From an uncultured Paracoccaceae bacterium (GTDB taxonomy: Bacteria; Pseudomonadota; Alphaproteobacteria; Rhodobacterales; Rhodobacteraceae), in assembly GCA_947500825.1 (NCBI GenBank), contig CANMTR010000003.1, forward strand, positions 229,473 through 293,472: 64,000 bases of DNA, given 5' to 3'. Position 1 is the first letter of the stretch. Each line of letters starts with the position of its first letter. This document shows positions 29,881 through 40,872 of this stretch, one piece after another. Under the pieces are notes generated by a model, which searched no databases, had not been told where the DNA came from, and worked only from the letters and a program-made list of their open reading frames with translations. Position numbers and translations under genes: made by a program.

Positions 29881-30741
29881 ATGATCTACGATAATGCGGA
29901 TGACTGGCGTCGGGCGGGGCCTAAGCGCGTGATGCTTTTCGGCATGTCGGGGCTGGGCAAAACATATCTTGCATCGATGTTGCGGGAAGCCGGCGGGTGG
30001 TTTCACTACTCGGTCGATTACCGCATCGGGACCCGCTACATGGGCGAACACATCGCGGACAACTTCAAGCGGGAGGCCATGAAGGTACCGCTCCTGCGCG
30101 AATTGCTGTTGAGCGATTCGATTTATGTCGGGTCGAACATCACCTTCGACAACCTCGCGCCGCTCTCCACGTATCTGGGCAAGCCCGGCGACCCGTCGAA
30201 GGGCGGCCTCGACTTCGCCGAATACATGCGCCGACAGGAACTTCACCGCGAGGCGGAGATCCTGTCCATGCGCGATACGGTGCGCTTCATCGACCGCGCC
30301 GGCGAAATTTACGGCTACGACAACTTCGTCTGCGACACGTCCGGCTCGATCTGCGAGGTGGTCGATCCCGAAGATCCAGACGACCCGCTTCTTGAGTTGC
30401 TGTCCGAGCACCTTCTTCTCGTCTGGATCCGCGGCTCGGACGCGCACACGGAGGAACTGGTGCGCCGGTTCGACCGCGCGCCCAAGCCCATGTACTACCA
30501 ACCCGCCTTCCTCGCGGAGGCCTGGTCCGAGTATCTCGAAAAGACCGGCGCCGTGCCGGAGGACGTCGATCCCGACGCCTTCGTGCGCTGGACCTATGCG
30601 CGCGCCCTGGCCCACCGGGCGCCGCGCTACGCGGCCATGGCGCGCTTGGGCGTGACAGTTACCGCCGACGAGGTCGCCGCCGTTCACTCGCCGGGCGATT
30701 TCAACGAGCTGATCGCCGCGGCACTCGATCGACCGGCCTGA
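29881..30741 (+). CDS. P-loop ATP/GTP-binding protein of unknown function
   Basis: A 286-residue cytoplasmic protein. A Walker A motif, FGMSGLGKTYLAS, lies near residue 20. An acidic stretch (VDPEDPDDPLLELL) is followed by LLVWIRGSD, which could hold the Walker B strand. YSVDYRIGTRYMGEH and the C-terminal RALAHRAPRYAAMARLGV look conserved in style. I recognise it only as an ATPase found beside metA in Rhodobacteraceae; the kinase-like layout would fit a small-molecule kinase, but this is a guess. The ATG at 29881 is preferred over a GTG at 29863. metA follows 69 bases later. Confidence 0.8.
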   Translation: MIYDNADDWRRAGPKRVMLFGMSGLGKTYLASMLREAGGWFHYSVDYRIGTRYMGEHIADNFKREAMKVPLLRELLLSDSIYVGSNITFDNLAPLSTYLGKPGDPSKGGLDFAEYMRRQELHREAEILSMRDTVRFIDRAGEIYGYDNFVCDTSGSICEVVDPEDPDDPLLELLSEHLLLVWIRGSDAHTEELVRRFDRAPKPMYYQPAFLAEAWSEYLEKTGAVPEDVDPDAFVRWTYARALAHRAPRYAAMARLGVTVTADEVAAVHSPGDFNELIAAALDRPA

Positions 30742-30810
30742 CCCCGGGGATTGCCGCGCGGCACGATCCCGTCTACCTCTCGCCCCCCTCCCCTGACCGG
30801 ACGACGCGCG

Positions 30811-31728
30811 ATGCCCATCAAGCTGCCCTCGGACCTGCCCGCCTTCGACCTCCTGCGCGGAGAGGGCGTGCACGTCATGGGCGCGGCCGAGGCCGTGCGT
30901 CAGGACATCCGCCCGCTCAGGATCGCGCTTTTGAACCTGATGCCCCTCAAGATCCAGACCGAGAACCAGTTCGCCCGGCTGATCGGCGCCGGACCGCTCC
31001 AGATCGACTTCCACCTGATCCGCATGAGCGAGCACCAGACCCGCAATACAGCCGCGGGCCACATGGAGGCGTTCTACCGTCCCTTCCAGGACGTGAAGCA
31101 CGAGAAGTTCGACGGCCTGATCATCACCGGCGCCCCTATCGAGCACATCGACTTCACGGACGTCACCTACTGGGACGAGCTGACCGAGGTGTTCCAATGG
31201 ACGCAGAGCCATGTCCATTCCACCTTCGGCGTTTGCTGGGGCGGCATGGCGATGATCAACTATTTTCATGGTGTTCCGAAGCATCTGCTCTCGGCGAAGC
31301 TGTTCGGATGCTACCGGCACCGCAACCTCGACCCTGCGGCGCCTTACCTGCGTGGCTTTTCCGACGACTGCGTGATCCCTGTCTCGCGCTGGACGGAAAT
31401 GCGCCAGGAGGATATCGACCGCGCCCCGGGGCTGCGCACCCTGCTTTCCTCGGACGCGGCCGGGCCGGCTCTGGTGGAGGACCCCGGCCACCGCGCGCTC
31501 TATATTTTCAATCACTTCGAATACGACGATGACACGCTGAAGCAGGAATACGACCGCGACGTCGCGGCCGGCGTGCCCATCGAGGTCCCCGGGAACTATT
31601 ACCCCGATGACGATCCGGCGAGGCCGCCGCTCAATCGCTGGCGCGGCCATGCTCATCTGCTATATGGCAACTGGATCAACGAGATATACCAGTCGACGCC
31701 CTATGACATCGAGAAGATCGGCGCTTAG
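30811..31728 (+). CDS. metA: Homoserine O-acetyltransferase (MetA family)
   Basis: A 305-residue enzyme that activates homoserine for methionine synthesis. Counting codons from 30811 puts the acyl-accepting cysteine at Cys142 ([10 protein letters not shown]) and the catalytic pair at His235 and Glu237 (IFNHFEYD), exactly as in the family. Residue 111 is Glu (GAPIEHIDF); work on this family shows Glu111 selects acetyl-CoA and Gly111 succinyl-CoA, so acetyl transfer is expected. I see no SAM-II riboswitch in the 69 bases upstream. Its last 26 bases overlap the lipoprotein hydrolase gene. Confidence 0.95.
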   Translation: MPIKLPSDLPAFDLLRGEGVHVMGAAEAVRQDIRPLRIALLNLMPLKIQTENQFARLIGAGPLQIDFHLIRMSEHQTRNTAAGHMEAFYRPFQDVKHEKFDGLIITGAPIEHIDFTDVTYWDELTEVFQWTQSHVHSTFGVCWGGMAMINYFHGVPKHLLSAKLFGCYRHRNLDPAAPYLRGFSDDCVIPVSRWTEMRQEDIDRAPGLRTLLSSDAAGPALVEDPGHRALYIFNHFEYDDDTLKQEYDRDVAAGVPIEVPGNYYPDDDPARPPLNRWRGHAHLLYGNWINEIYQSTPYDIEKIGA

Positions 31729-32683
31729 TGCCGCGATCCTGCTTTTGGTGCTCGCCGGGTGCGGCGCCATCGTCGACCAGCGGATCGACGAGCGCGCCCG
31801 CAAGGCCGCGGGCGCCTACCCGCCCGAAGGTCGGTTCCTGACCATTGACGGCCGGCGCGTCCACTACGTGCAGGTCGGCTCTGGCCCGGACGTGGTCCTG
31901 CTGCACGGCGCGTCCGGAAACGTTCGCGATTTCACTCTGGGCTTCGCCGGGCGGCTGACGGACCGCTACCGCGTGACCATCTTCGACCGGCCTGGCCTGG
32001 GCTACACCGATCCCGACCCGGCCTTCACAGGTGCGTTCGACGCACGCGCCGAGGGGCCCGCAGCACAAGCGGCGTTTTTGCACCGCGCGGCGGAGGAACT
32101 TGGGGTAACGGACGAGATCGTGCTCGGCCATTCTTACGGCGGCGCCGTCGCGATGGCCTGGGCGGTGGAGTATCGCCCGGCGGCAGCGGTCATCGTATCC
32201 GGCGCGACGCAGCCTTGGCGAGGCGGGCTCGGGCCTCTCTACACCCTGACGGGAACGTCGTTGGGCGGGGCGACTGTCGTTCCGCTTATTTCCGCCTTCG
32301 TACCGGAATCGCTGGTGCGTCGTGCGATCTCAGCCGTCTTCGCCCCGCAGGACCCTCCCCCGGGATACGCGCAAGAAATCGGGGCATCTTTAGTCCTGCG
32401 CGCCGAAAGTTTCCGCACGAACGCGCAACAGGTCAAGACGCTCCGCCAGCACCTCGTCGACATGGCGCCACGCTATCCGGAGATCGACTTTCCGGTGGAA
32501 CTGGTTCACGGGACGGCCGACGATGTAGTTCCTCTGGAGGTCCACTCCGGTCCTCTCTCACGACAGGTGGAGAGTGCGCGCCTGACCAGCCTTCCCGGGG
32601 TCGGGCACATGCCTCACCATGTTGACCCAGAGGCCGTCGTGGCCGCGGTCGACCGCGCGGCGGCCCGTGCCGGTCTGAAATGA
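31703..32683 (+). CDS. Alpha/beta hydrolase, probable lipoprotein
   Basis: A 326-residue enzyme anchored by a lipid. The N-terminus [19 protein letters not shown] runs into the lipobox L-A-G-C. The hydrolase core shows [14 protein letters not shown] (oxyanion hole), the nucleophile elbow [10 protein letters not shown], the acid in HGTADDVVP and the catalytic His in PGVGHMPHH. Substrate is unknown; esterase, lipase and epoxide hydrolase activity are all possible. The start at 31703 overlaps the end of metA by 26 bases, implying coupled translation. It is probably in the inner or outer membrane facing the periplasm. Confidence 0.88.
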   Translation: MTSRRSALSAAILLLVLAGCGAIVDQRIDERARKAAGAYPPEGRFLTIDGRRVHYVQVGSGPDVVLLHGASGNVRDFTLGFAGRLTDRYRVTIFDRPGLGYTDPDPAFTGAFDARAEGPAAQAAFLHRAAEELGVTDEIVLGHSYGGAVAMAWAVEYRPAAAVIVSGATQPWRGGLGPLYTLTGTSLGGATVVPLISAFVPESLVRRAISAVFAPQDPPPGYAQEIGASLVLRAESFRTNAQQVKTLRQHLVDMAPRYPEIDFPVELVHGTADDVVPLEVHSGPLSRQVESARLTSLPGVGHMPHHVDPEAVVAAVDRAAARAGLK

Positions 32684-32723
32684 CCTAGGGGAATGCGTTA
32701 GTAGGGCCGTTTACCTATCCCGT

Positions 32724-32930
32724 CTACGAGGGTTTGCCGGGACGGGTCGCCCCCGTTGGAGCGAGGGGTGAAGATGGCAGTCCCCCTACCCGGTTCTGCA
32801 GGGTTGCGCGGTGGTCCACGCCTTTCTTGGCGACCTGGGCCAAGGTGCAGGCGGCCAGCACGCTCGTCACACCGAAGGCGACGCCCGCGGCCCCGTGCAG
32901 TGCCGCGACGCTCGTCAGACGCAGGATCAT
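32724..32930 (-). CDS. Small hypothetical protein, second of a coupled pair
   Basis: A 68-residue product. Residues 1-33 are hydrophobic (SVAALHGAAGVAFGVTSVLA), long enough for one membrane helix, and the rest is basic and Pro-rich. Its ATG at 32930 overlaps the stop of the 43-residue gene upstream as ATGA, a sign of translational coupling. I do not recognise a family. The tail beyond residue 48 looks poorly constrained, so it may be a decaying gene. Confidence 0.45.
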   Translation of the reverse strand: MILRLTSVAALHGAAGVAFGVTSVLAACTLAQVAKKGVDHRATLQNRVGGLPSSPLAPTGATRPGKPS

Positions 32931-33058
32931 CGTGTCGGCTCCATCGCGAGCGCCGCGTGGGCGGCCACGGCCAGTCCGGCTCCGAGGGTGAGGCCCATGG
33001 CCACGCCTGCAGCCGAGGCACCGATTGCGACAAACCCGGTTATTGGATTGGGCAGCAT
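32927..33058 (-). CDS. 43-residue hydrophobic protein, first of a coupled pair
   Basis: The product MLPNPITGFVAIGASAAGVA continues with another hydrophobic stretch to ALAMEPTR, so nearly the whole chain is a Gly/Ala-rich membrane helix or hairpin. A good ribosome site, GGGAGAG, lies 6 bases before the ATG. Its stop overlaps the next ATG. No family is recognised. It could be a small membrane regulator or a toxin-like peptide; the sequence does not decide. Confidence 0.5.
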   Translation of the reverse strand: MLPNPITGFVAIGASAAGVAMGLTLGAGLAVAAHAALAMEPTR

Positions 33059-33249
33059 CTCGTTCTCTCCCTGTGGGCGACGGCGCCTTGCGAGCCGACT
33101 GATCCTGTAACGGTTCGAGCCGGGCGGTGGTTCTGCGACAACTTGAAGCCGGTGCGGCGCGTTGCCGTGGAGCTTCGCATGCAGGCTGACACGTTCGGCA
33201 CCGGAAAGACAGCCGGCATGAACGTGCCGGCTTGTGACCGTCCCGCCGC

Positions 33250-33450
33250 CTACTCGATGTAGTCCCACACCAGCGATTCTGTCGCGACGAACGGGTTTTC
33301 CCCGTAAGGGATCTCGGCCGGGAACGGGACGGCGATCGAGTCGGTGCAGAGGCTCGCAGCCGCCTCGCCGGATTCGGCGATGACCAGGGCCGTGCGGCGG
33401 ATCCGCGTGAGATCGGGGCCGAAATCTATGAGGCGCCACGCTTGAAGCAT
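33250..33450 (-). CDS. Small hypothetical protein
   Basis: A 66-residue reading frame with natural composition: LIDFGPDLTRIRRTALVIAE, then PYGENPFVATESLVWDYIE at the end. It is soluble and acidic. No ribosome site is seen before the ATG at 33450, so either the start or the gene itself is uncertain. It lies downstream of the alanine symporter on the same strand, past a terminator-like hairpin. The gap 33059-33249 between it and the coupled pair holds nothing I can name. Confidence 0.4.
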   Translation of the reverse strand: MLQAWRLIDFGPDLTRIRRTALVIAESGEAAASLCTDSIAVPFPAEIPYGENPFVATESLVWDYIE

Positions 33451-33553
33451 GGTACAAATGCTTGAGCGAGGACGGGGGCAGCCGTATGGCGATAGATTGT
33501 CCTTTCAGGGGCGACGCACCCCGTTCCATGCGGCCACCCAGCCCGACGGCGCG

Positions 33554-33579
33554 CGCGGGGGCCTTCGCACGCCCCCGCG
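33554..33579 (-). terminator. Stem-loop after the alanine symporter
   Basis: CGCGGGGGC (33554-33562) pairs perfectly with GCCCCCGCG (33571-33579) around an 8-base loop, 5 bases past the symporter stop codon. Confidence 0.6.
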
Positions 33580-33583
33580 AAGC

Positions 33584-34927
33584 TCAGGAATAGGCGCGCC
33601 CTTCGGAGAAGTAGCGCCGGCTGATGGCGAAGACCGTACCGCTCAGCGCGATCAGCCCGATAAGGTTCGGGATCGCCATGAGCGCGTTCATGATATCCGC
33701 GACGATCCAGATGAGGCCCAGGTTGCCCACCGCGCCGATCACCAGCGCCACGATCCACAGGGCGCGGAACGGCATCACGACGCGGGTGCCGAACAGGTAT
33801 CCCGCCGCCCTCTCGCCGTAGTAGCTCCACCCCAGGATAGTCGTGAACGCGAAGACCACGAGGCCCAGCGTCACGATCAGGTCACCGCCCGGCAGGCCGG
33901 TGTCGAAGGCCAGCGCCGACAGCTCGGCCCCGGTCTCGCCGCTCGTCCAGGCCCCCGTGGTGATGATGACCAGCGCGGTCATGGTGCATACGACGATGGT
34001 GTCGATGAACGTGCCCAGCATCGCCACCGTGCCTTGCCGGACCGGATCGCGGGTCTGTGCGGCGGCGTGGGCGATGGGTGCGCTCCCCAGCCCCGCCTCG
34101 TTGGAGAAGACACCGCGCGCCACGCCAAAGCGGATCGCCATCAGGATGCCAGCGCCCGCAAAGCCCCCCGAGGCGGCGGTGCCGGTGAATGCGTCGGCGA
34201 AGATCAGGCCGATCGCGGCGGGAACGTCCCCCGCATTGACCGCCAGGATCAGGAGCGCGCCGCCGATGTAGAGCACGGCCATGAGCGGCACCAGCCGCTC
34301 GGCCACGGCACCGATGCGCCGCACGCCGCCCATGATCACCAGCGCGGTCAGCCCGGCGAGCACCAGCCCGGTGACGATGTAGGGGACGCCGAAACTCCCC
34401 TCGAGCGCGCGGGCCACCGAGTTCGACTGCACCGTGTTGCCGATGCCGAAGGCCGCGATCATGGCGAAGAAGGCGAAGGTCGCCCCGAGCCAGGCCCACG
34501 ACGGCCCGAGCCCGTTGCGGATGTAGTACATCGGCCCGCCGACGAAGCGCCCCTCGGCATCCGTCTCGCGGTACTCCACCGCCAGCACGGCCTCCGCGTA
34601 CTTTGTCGCCATGCCCACGAGGGCGGTGATCCACATCCAGAACACCGCGCCGGGCCCCCCGAGAAAGATCGCCGTGGCGACGCCCGCGATGTTGCCAGTG
34701 CCGATGGTGGCCGAGAGCGAGGTCATCAGGGCCTGGAACGGCGTGATCTCACCCTCGCCGCCTTCCTGCGCCTTGCGCCCGCGCAGGGTCATCCGCACCC
34801 CGTAGCCCAGCCTCCGCCACGGCAGGAAGCGCAGACCCACCATCAGGTACAGCCCCGTGCCCAGAAGCAGGACGAGGAGCGGCACCCCCCATACGAATGC
34901 GCTGACCGCGCCCAGAAAGTCGCTCAT
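33584..34927 (-). CDS. Sodium:alanine/glycine symporter (AGCS family)
   Basis: A 447-residue inner-membrane carrier. Family marks are TSLSATIGTGNIAGVATAI near residue 70, GPGAVFWMWITALVGMATKYAE, GGPMYYIRNGLG, FGVARGVFSNEAGLGSAPIA near residue 280 and LGWSYYGERAAGYLFG. It takes up alanine or glycine with sodium. Length is typical. The start at 34927 begins the first helix directly. A 77-residue membrane protein lies 100 bases upstream on the same strand; a stem-loop ends the gene. Confidence 0.94.
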   Translation of the reverse strand: MSDFLGAVSAFVWGVPLLVLLLGTGLYLMVGLRFLPWRRLGYGVRMTLRGRKAQEGGEGEITPFQALMTSLSATIGTGNIAGVATAIFLGGPGAVFWMWITALVGMATKYAEAVLAVEYRETDAEGRFVGGPMYYIRNGLGPSWAWLGATFAFFAMIAAFGIGNTVQSNSVARALEGSFGVPYIVTGLVLAGLTALVIMGGVRRIGAVAERLVPLMAVLYIGGALLILAVNAGDVPAAIGLIFADAFTGTAASGGFAGAGILMAIRFGVARGVFSNEAGLGSAPIAHAAAQTRDPVRQGTVAMLGTFIDTIVVCTMTALVIITTGAWTSGETGAELSALAFDTGLPGGDLIVTLGLVVFAFTTILGWSYYGERAAGYLFGTRVVMPFRALWIVALVIGAVGNLGLIWIVADIMNALMAIPNLIGLIALSGTVFAISRRYFSEGRAYS

Positions 34928-35027
34928 GATCCCCTCGAGATGGCGTTGTCGAAATCGACCGTCGGGGAACCGGTATCTGCCGCGGGCCGCCGCGTCGAGA
35001 CGTGCGTCCCGAGCGGCAACAGCGTGA

Positions 35028-35261
35028 TCAGCTCGCCCGGGCGACGATCTGGGCGGGGGCCGGGGCGGGCTCGGTCATGTCCGGGTCCTCGCGGTCGTCG
35101 CGCAAGGTGGCGACCCGCAGGGCGGCGAGAGCGATCCCTGCGAAGGCCCCGCCGTAGAAGCCGCAGATCGTGGAGATCCAGCCCAGGTCGAAGGCAAGGC
35201 GGAGCGTGCCGCCCGATGCGATCCCGACGACCAGTCCGACGAAGACGACGGCGATGACCAT
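35028..35261 (-). CDS. Small two-helix membrane protein
   Basis: A 77-residue protein with two hydrophobic segments (MVIAVVFVGLVVGIASGG and WISTICGFYGGAFAGIALAA) and an acidic, Pro/Ala-rich cytoplasmic tail (DDREDPDMTEPAPAPAQ). A strong ribosome site GGGAGAGGAG precedes the ATG at 35261. It lies just upstream of the alanine symporter and may be cotranscribed, but I recognise no family and can give no function. Confidence 0.65.
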   Translation of the reverse strand: MVIAVVFVGLVVGIASGGTLRLAFDLGWISTICGFYGGAFAGIALAALRVATLRDDREDPDMTEPAPAPAQIVARAS

Positions 35262-35407
35262 GGGTTCTCTCCTCTCCCTTATCCTGACTCCACAATGGCG
35301 ACCGCCAGATTTACACCCGGTTAAGAGGCGTGATATTTGCGTGGCGGGATCGCGTCTCGATAATGTCCAGGCCGGTGCAGACGGCCGCGCCCCGGGTGGG
35401 AGGACCC

Positions 35408-37003
35408 ATGGACGAACGCGCCGACGACACCCACGAGGTCCTGAACCAGCCCCATCCGCGCGGGGAAGCGGACCCTTGGGCCGCCGACCCGGTGCTACGC
35501 TCCCATGTCGCCGCGCGGGGAGGATCGGCCCGGGACCTGGCGGCCTACGGGCAGGCGCTGGCCGACGCCGGGGCGCGCGACCTGGGCGAGACTGCGCGGC
35601 GGCACCCGCCCGAGGCGCTGATCTTCGACCGTCACGGGCGGCGGAGGGACGAGGTGCGCTTCGACCCCGCCTATCACGAGTTGCTGGCGCTGGGGCTGGG
35701 CCATGGATACGCGGCCGGGCCCTGGCGCGGCGGCTCTCACGTCACCCACGCGGCGATGGTGTACCTGACGAGCGGCGTCGAGCCGGGCGTGTGCTGTCCG
35801 ATGACCATGACCTATGCCGGCGTCCCTGCGCTGGCGGCCGATCCCGGCACGGCCGCCTGGACCGAGCGGCTCTCGACGCCGGACTACGACCCCTCCATCA
35901 CCCCCCTGCCCGCCAGGCACACCGCGACCCTCGGCATGGCGATGACCGAGAAGCAGGGCGGCTCGGACGTGCGCGCCAACACCACGCGGGCCGAGCCCGA
36001 CGGCGACGGCTGGCGCCTGGTGGGGCACAAGTGGTTCTGCTCGGCGCCCATGTCCGACGGGTTCCTGACCCTGGCGCAGACCGCGGCGGGGCTGTCGTGC
36101 TTCCTGGTGCCGCGCCTGGCCGAGGATGGCGGGCCCAACGGCATTCGCCTCATGCGCCTCAAGGACAAGCTCGGCAACCGCGCCAATGCCTCGGCCGAGA
36201 TCGAGTATCACGGGGCGCGCGCGCGCCTGGTGGGCGATCCGGGGGGCGGCGTGAAGGCGATCATCCCCATGGTGCACCACACCCGGCTCGACACCGCCAT
36301 GGCCCCCGCGGGGCTGATGCGGGCGGCCCTGGCCGAGGCGGCCTGGTGGTGCGAGGGACGTTCGGCCTTCCAGCGCCGGCTGATGAACCAGCCGCTGATG
36401 CGCGCGGTCCTGGCCGACCTGGCGCTGGACTGGGAGGGGGCGACCGCGCTCGGCCTGCGCGTTGCCGCGGCCTTCGACAGGGGCGATCCGCTGGCCAGGA
36501 TCGGCGTGGCGCTGGCGAAGTACCTGTCGAACAAGCGCTGCCCGGTGGTGACCGCCGAGGCGATGGAGGTGCTGGGCGGCATGGGATACGTGGAGGAGAC
36601 GCCGATGCCCATGCTCTACCGCGAGGCGCCGCTGAACGGCATCTGGGAAGGGTCTGGCAACGTCATTTGCCTCGACATCCTGCGCGCCATGGCCCGCGAC
36701 GACGCCGCGCGGGCGGCGCTCGACGCCGCGCTCGACGCCGCGCGGGGGGCAGATACGAAATACGACGCCGCGCTCAGGCAATTGCGCGCGCGCTGGCCGC
36801 GCCTCCCGGCGGAGGCGGAGGCGCGCGCCTATGCCGAGGCCGTGGCCCATTGCCTGACCGCGGCGACCCTGATCGAGACCGCGCCCCAGGCAGTTGCCGA
36901 GAGCTACGTCGCCGGACGCCTCGTCCCCCGCGGCCTGACCCCCGGCGCCGTGACCGGCATCGACGCCGACGCCCTGGTCGCACGCCTGACCGCGCGCGGC
37001 TGA
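35408..37003 (+). CDS. AidB-like acyl-CoA dehydrogenase
   Basis: A 531-residue FAD enzyme. The length and N-terminal extension (VLNQPHPRGEADPWAADPVL) are those of the AidB branch and not of 380-residue acyl-CoA dehydrogenases. Readable parts are ATLGMAMTEKQGGSDVRANT (flavin-binding region), GHKWFCSAPMSDGFL, LNGIWEGSGNVICLD near residue 415 with the E-G-x-G-N motif, and the C-terminal helical domain. AidB is linked to alkylation stress in E. coli; other members oxidise acyl-CoAs. The start follows GGGAGGACCC, which decides against the longer frame from 35330. Confidence 0.92.
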   Translation: MDERADDTHEVLNQPHPRGEADPWAADPVLRSHVAARGGSARDLAAYGQALADAGARDLGETARRHPPEALIFDRHGRRRDEVRFDPAYHELLALGLGHGYAAGPWRGGSHVTHAAMVYLTSGVEPGVCCPMTMTYAGVPALAADPGTAAWTERLSTPDYDPSITPLPARHTATLGMAMTEKQGGSDVRANTTRAEPDGDGWRLVGHKWFCSAPMSDGFLTLAQTAAGLSCFLVPRLAEDGGPNGIRLMRLKDKLGNRANASAEIEYHGARARLVGDPGGGVKAIIPMVHHTRLDTAMAPAGLMRAALAEAAWWCEGRSAFQRRLMNQPLMRAVLADLALDWEGATALGLRVAAAFDRGDPLARIGVALAKYLSNKRCPVVTAEAMEVLGGMGYVEETPMPMLYREAPLNGIWEGSGNVICLDILRAMARDDAARAALDAALDAARGADTKYDAALRQLRARWPRLPAEAEARAYAEAVAHCLTAATLIETAPQAVAESYVAGRLVPRGLTPGAVTGIDADALVARLTARG

Positions 37004-37132
37004 AAGGCGGGGGCGGTCCAACGGGGCTTGCCCGGTGCGACCTCGCCTCCACATTCCCGGTCATGGCAGCGCGAGGGACCGATCCATGACCACCACGCCG
37101 CGACGGGGCGAAAGTGCGGACCGAAGGACGCG

Positions 37133-37978
37133 ATGACGGACTATGTCGTCTACGACGTGTTCAGCGACGTGGCCTTCGGCGGCAATCCGTTGGCGGTGGT
37201 GACCGAGGCCCATGTCCTGCCCGAGCGGCTGCTGCAGCCATTGGCGCGGGAGTTCGGCTTTTCGGAGACGGTGTTCCTCTTTCCCCCGGAGCATGGCGGG
37301 ACGGCGCGGCTCCGGATCTTCACGCCGACTCAGGAGATCCCCTTCGCCGGGCATCCCCTCATTGGCACGGCCGTGGCACTGGCCGAGCGCGGGCCGCCAG
37401 GACAGATGCTGCTGGAGACCGCGGCGGGCCCAATTCCGTGCTTCGCCGAGGGCGGGCGGGCTGGCTTCCTGCGCGAGACGGCGCTGGAGACGCTGGGTGC
37501 GCCCACGCCCGCGACGGTCGCCGCCTGCCTGGGCCTGCCGCAGGGTTCCGTGCGCACCGACGTCCACGCCCCCGTCCTCGCCTCGGCCGGTCTGCCATTT
37601 GCGCTGGTGGAGCTGGCCTCGGCGCGCGATCTGTCCCGCGCGGGGCCGCGGATCGAGGCGTTTCGCGCCGCGCAGGACCTGCACCCCCTGCCCTTCGACT
37701 TCGCCGTCTACGCCTATGTCAGGGAGGGCGACGACGTCCGCGCACGGATGTTCGCGCCCCTCGAAGACATCCCCGAGGACCCCGCCACCGGCAGCGCCGC
37801 CGCGGCGCTGGGCCTGTTCCTGTCGAATCTCGAAGGGCGAGAATGCCGACTGACGATCCGCCAGGGAGCGGAAATGGGCCGGTTGTCCGTGATCGAGGTA
37901 ATCGCCGATCCGGGCTTCGTGACGATCTCCGGCGACGCCGTACGGGTAATGGAGGGGCGCCTGGGCCGACTTGCCTAG
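37133..37978 (+). CDS. PhzF family isomerase-like protein
   Basis: A 281-residue cytoplasmic protein with the two-lobed PhzF/DapF-like fold. It carries VFSDVAFGGNPLAVVTEA at the start, the catalytic Glu in GFSETVFLF (near residue 45), PFAGHPLIGTAVAL and DPATGSAAAALGLF at the second lobe. PhzF isomerises a phenazine precursor, but most homologues have unknown substrates and no phenazine genes are here. The start at 37133 follows GAAGG and begins the first beta strand (MTDYVVYDVF). It lies between the AidB-like and EamA genes, all on the plus strand with short gaps. Confidence 0.92.
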   Translation: MTDYVVYDVFSDVAFGGNPLAVVTEAHVLPERLLQPLAREFGFSETVFLFPPEHGGTARLRIFTPTQEIPFAGHPLIGTAVALAERGPPGQMLLETAAGPIPCFAEGGRAGFLRETALETLGAPTPATVAACLGLPQGSVRTDVHAPVLASAGLPFALVELASARDLSRAGPRIEAFRAAQDLHPLPFDFAVYAYVREGDDVRARMFAPLEDIPEDPATGSAAAALGLFLSNLEGRECRLTIRQGAEMGRLSVIEVIADPGFVTISGDAVRVMEGRLGRLA

Positions 37979-38032
37979 GCGCGCGCGACGGCCTACGGGC
38001 AGAGCCGTTCATCCCGGCCGGCGGAGAGTTCC

Positions 38033-40239
<2,207 letters not shown>

Positions 40240-40244
40240 CTCTG

Positions 40245-40267
40245 CGGGCGGGCCATGTGCCCGCCCG
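40245..40267 (+). terminator. Stem-loop after enolase
   Basis: CGGGCGGGC (40245-40253), loop CATGT and GCCCGCCCG (40259-40267) form a perfect 9-bp stem. It has no T-run and lies between eno and the GNAT gene, so it may protect the eno message or lower expression of the next gene. Confidence 0.55.
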
Positions 40268-40283
40268 GAACGGGGAGTTTCCC

Positions 40284-40868
40284 ATGCTCGATACGGGCGA
40301 ATACGACGTGCCGCAGGGCCACCTCGCCGTGGTCGTCACCCACCTGATCTGCCGCCGTGCCATGGAGGCCATCCCGGCGCCCGAAGGTATGGAGCTGCAG
40401 ATCGAGAGAGCGATGTCGTCCGAGACATATCGCCGGCTGTTCCGCATGGTGGGGCGCGACTGGCTGTGGACGTCCCGGCTGATGCTCGAAGACGACGCGC
40501 TCGTCGCGTTGCTGATCGACCCGGCGGTCGCGCTTTACACGGTAAGGTCGGGCGGCGGGCCACTGGGCATGGTTGAACTCGACCTCAACCGGTCCGGCAT
40601 CCCCCGCATCGCCTTCTTCGGTCTCGCGCCCGAGGCAACGGGCCGCGGGCTCGGTCACTGGCTGATGGCGCACTTCCAGAACATGCTGTTCGAGGGCGGG
40701 GCCGAGGCGATCCGTCTCGACACCTGTACGCTCGACAGCCCGCAGGCGCTTCGCTTTTATCTCGGCACCGGGTTCGAGGCCGAGCGACGCGAGGTGCGGG
40801 TGTTTCCCGACCCCCGCGCACTGGGGCTTCTCGACGAAGACGCGGCACCCTTCGTGCCGCGCCTGTAA
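40284..40868 (+). CDS. GNAT family N-acetyltransferase
   Basis: A 194-residue cytoplasmic enzyme. The acetyl-CoA region is readable as FFGLAPEATGRGLGHWLMAH (R-G-L-G-x-W in place of the common Q/R-x-x-G-x-G/A), followed by RLDTCTLDSPQALRFYLGTG. The N-terminal 100 residues carry the substrate side and are not diagnostic. Start at 40284, after GGGGAG with 7 bases spacing. It follows enolase by 44 bases and converges on the PRC-barrel gene with a 4-base gap. Substrate unknown. Confidence 0.88.
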   Translation: MLDTGEYDVPQGHLAVVVTHLICRRAMEAIPAPEGMELQIERAMSSETYRRLFRMVGRDWLWTSRLMLEDDALVALLIDPAVALYTVRSGGGPLGMVELDLNRSGIPRIAFFGLAPEATGRGLGHWLMAHFQNMLFEGGAEAIRLDTCTLDSPQALRFYLGTGFEAERREVRVFPDPRALGLLDEDAAPFVPRL

Positions 40869-40872
40869 GGTA

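Noticed and set aside
30742..30810. Possible SAM-II riboswitch before metA
   Set aside because: The gap is only 69 bases and lacks the conserved SAM-II core and pseudoknot pairing.
40268..40293. GGAAC-N17-CGAT as an EcfG promoter for the GNAT gene
   Set aside because: The -10 is poor and would overlap the coding start at 40284.
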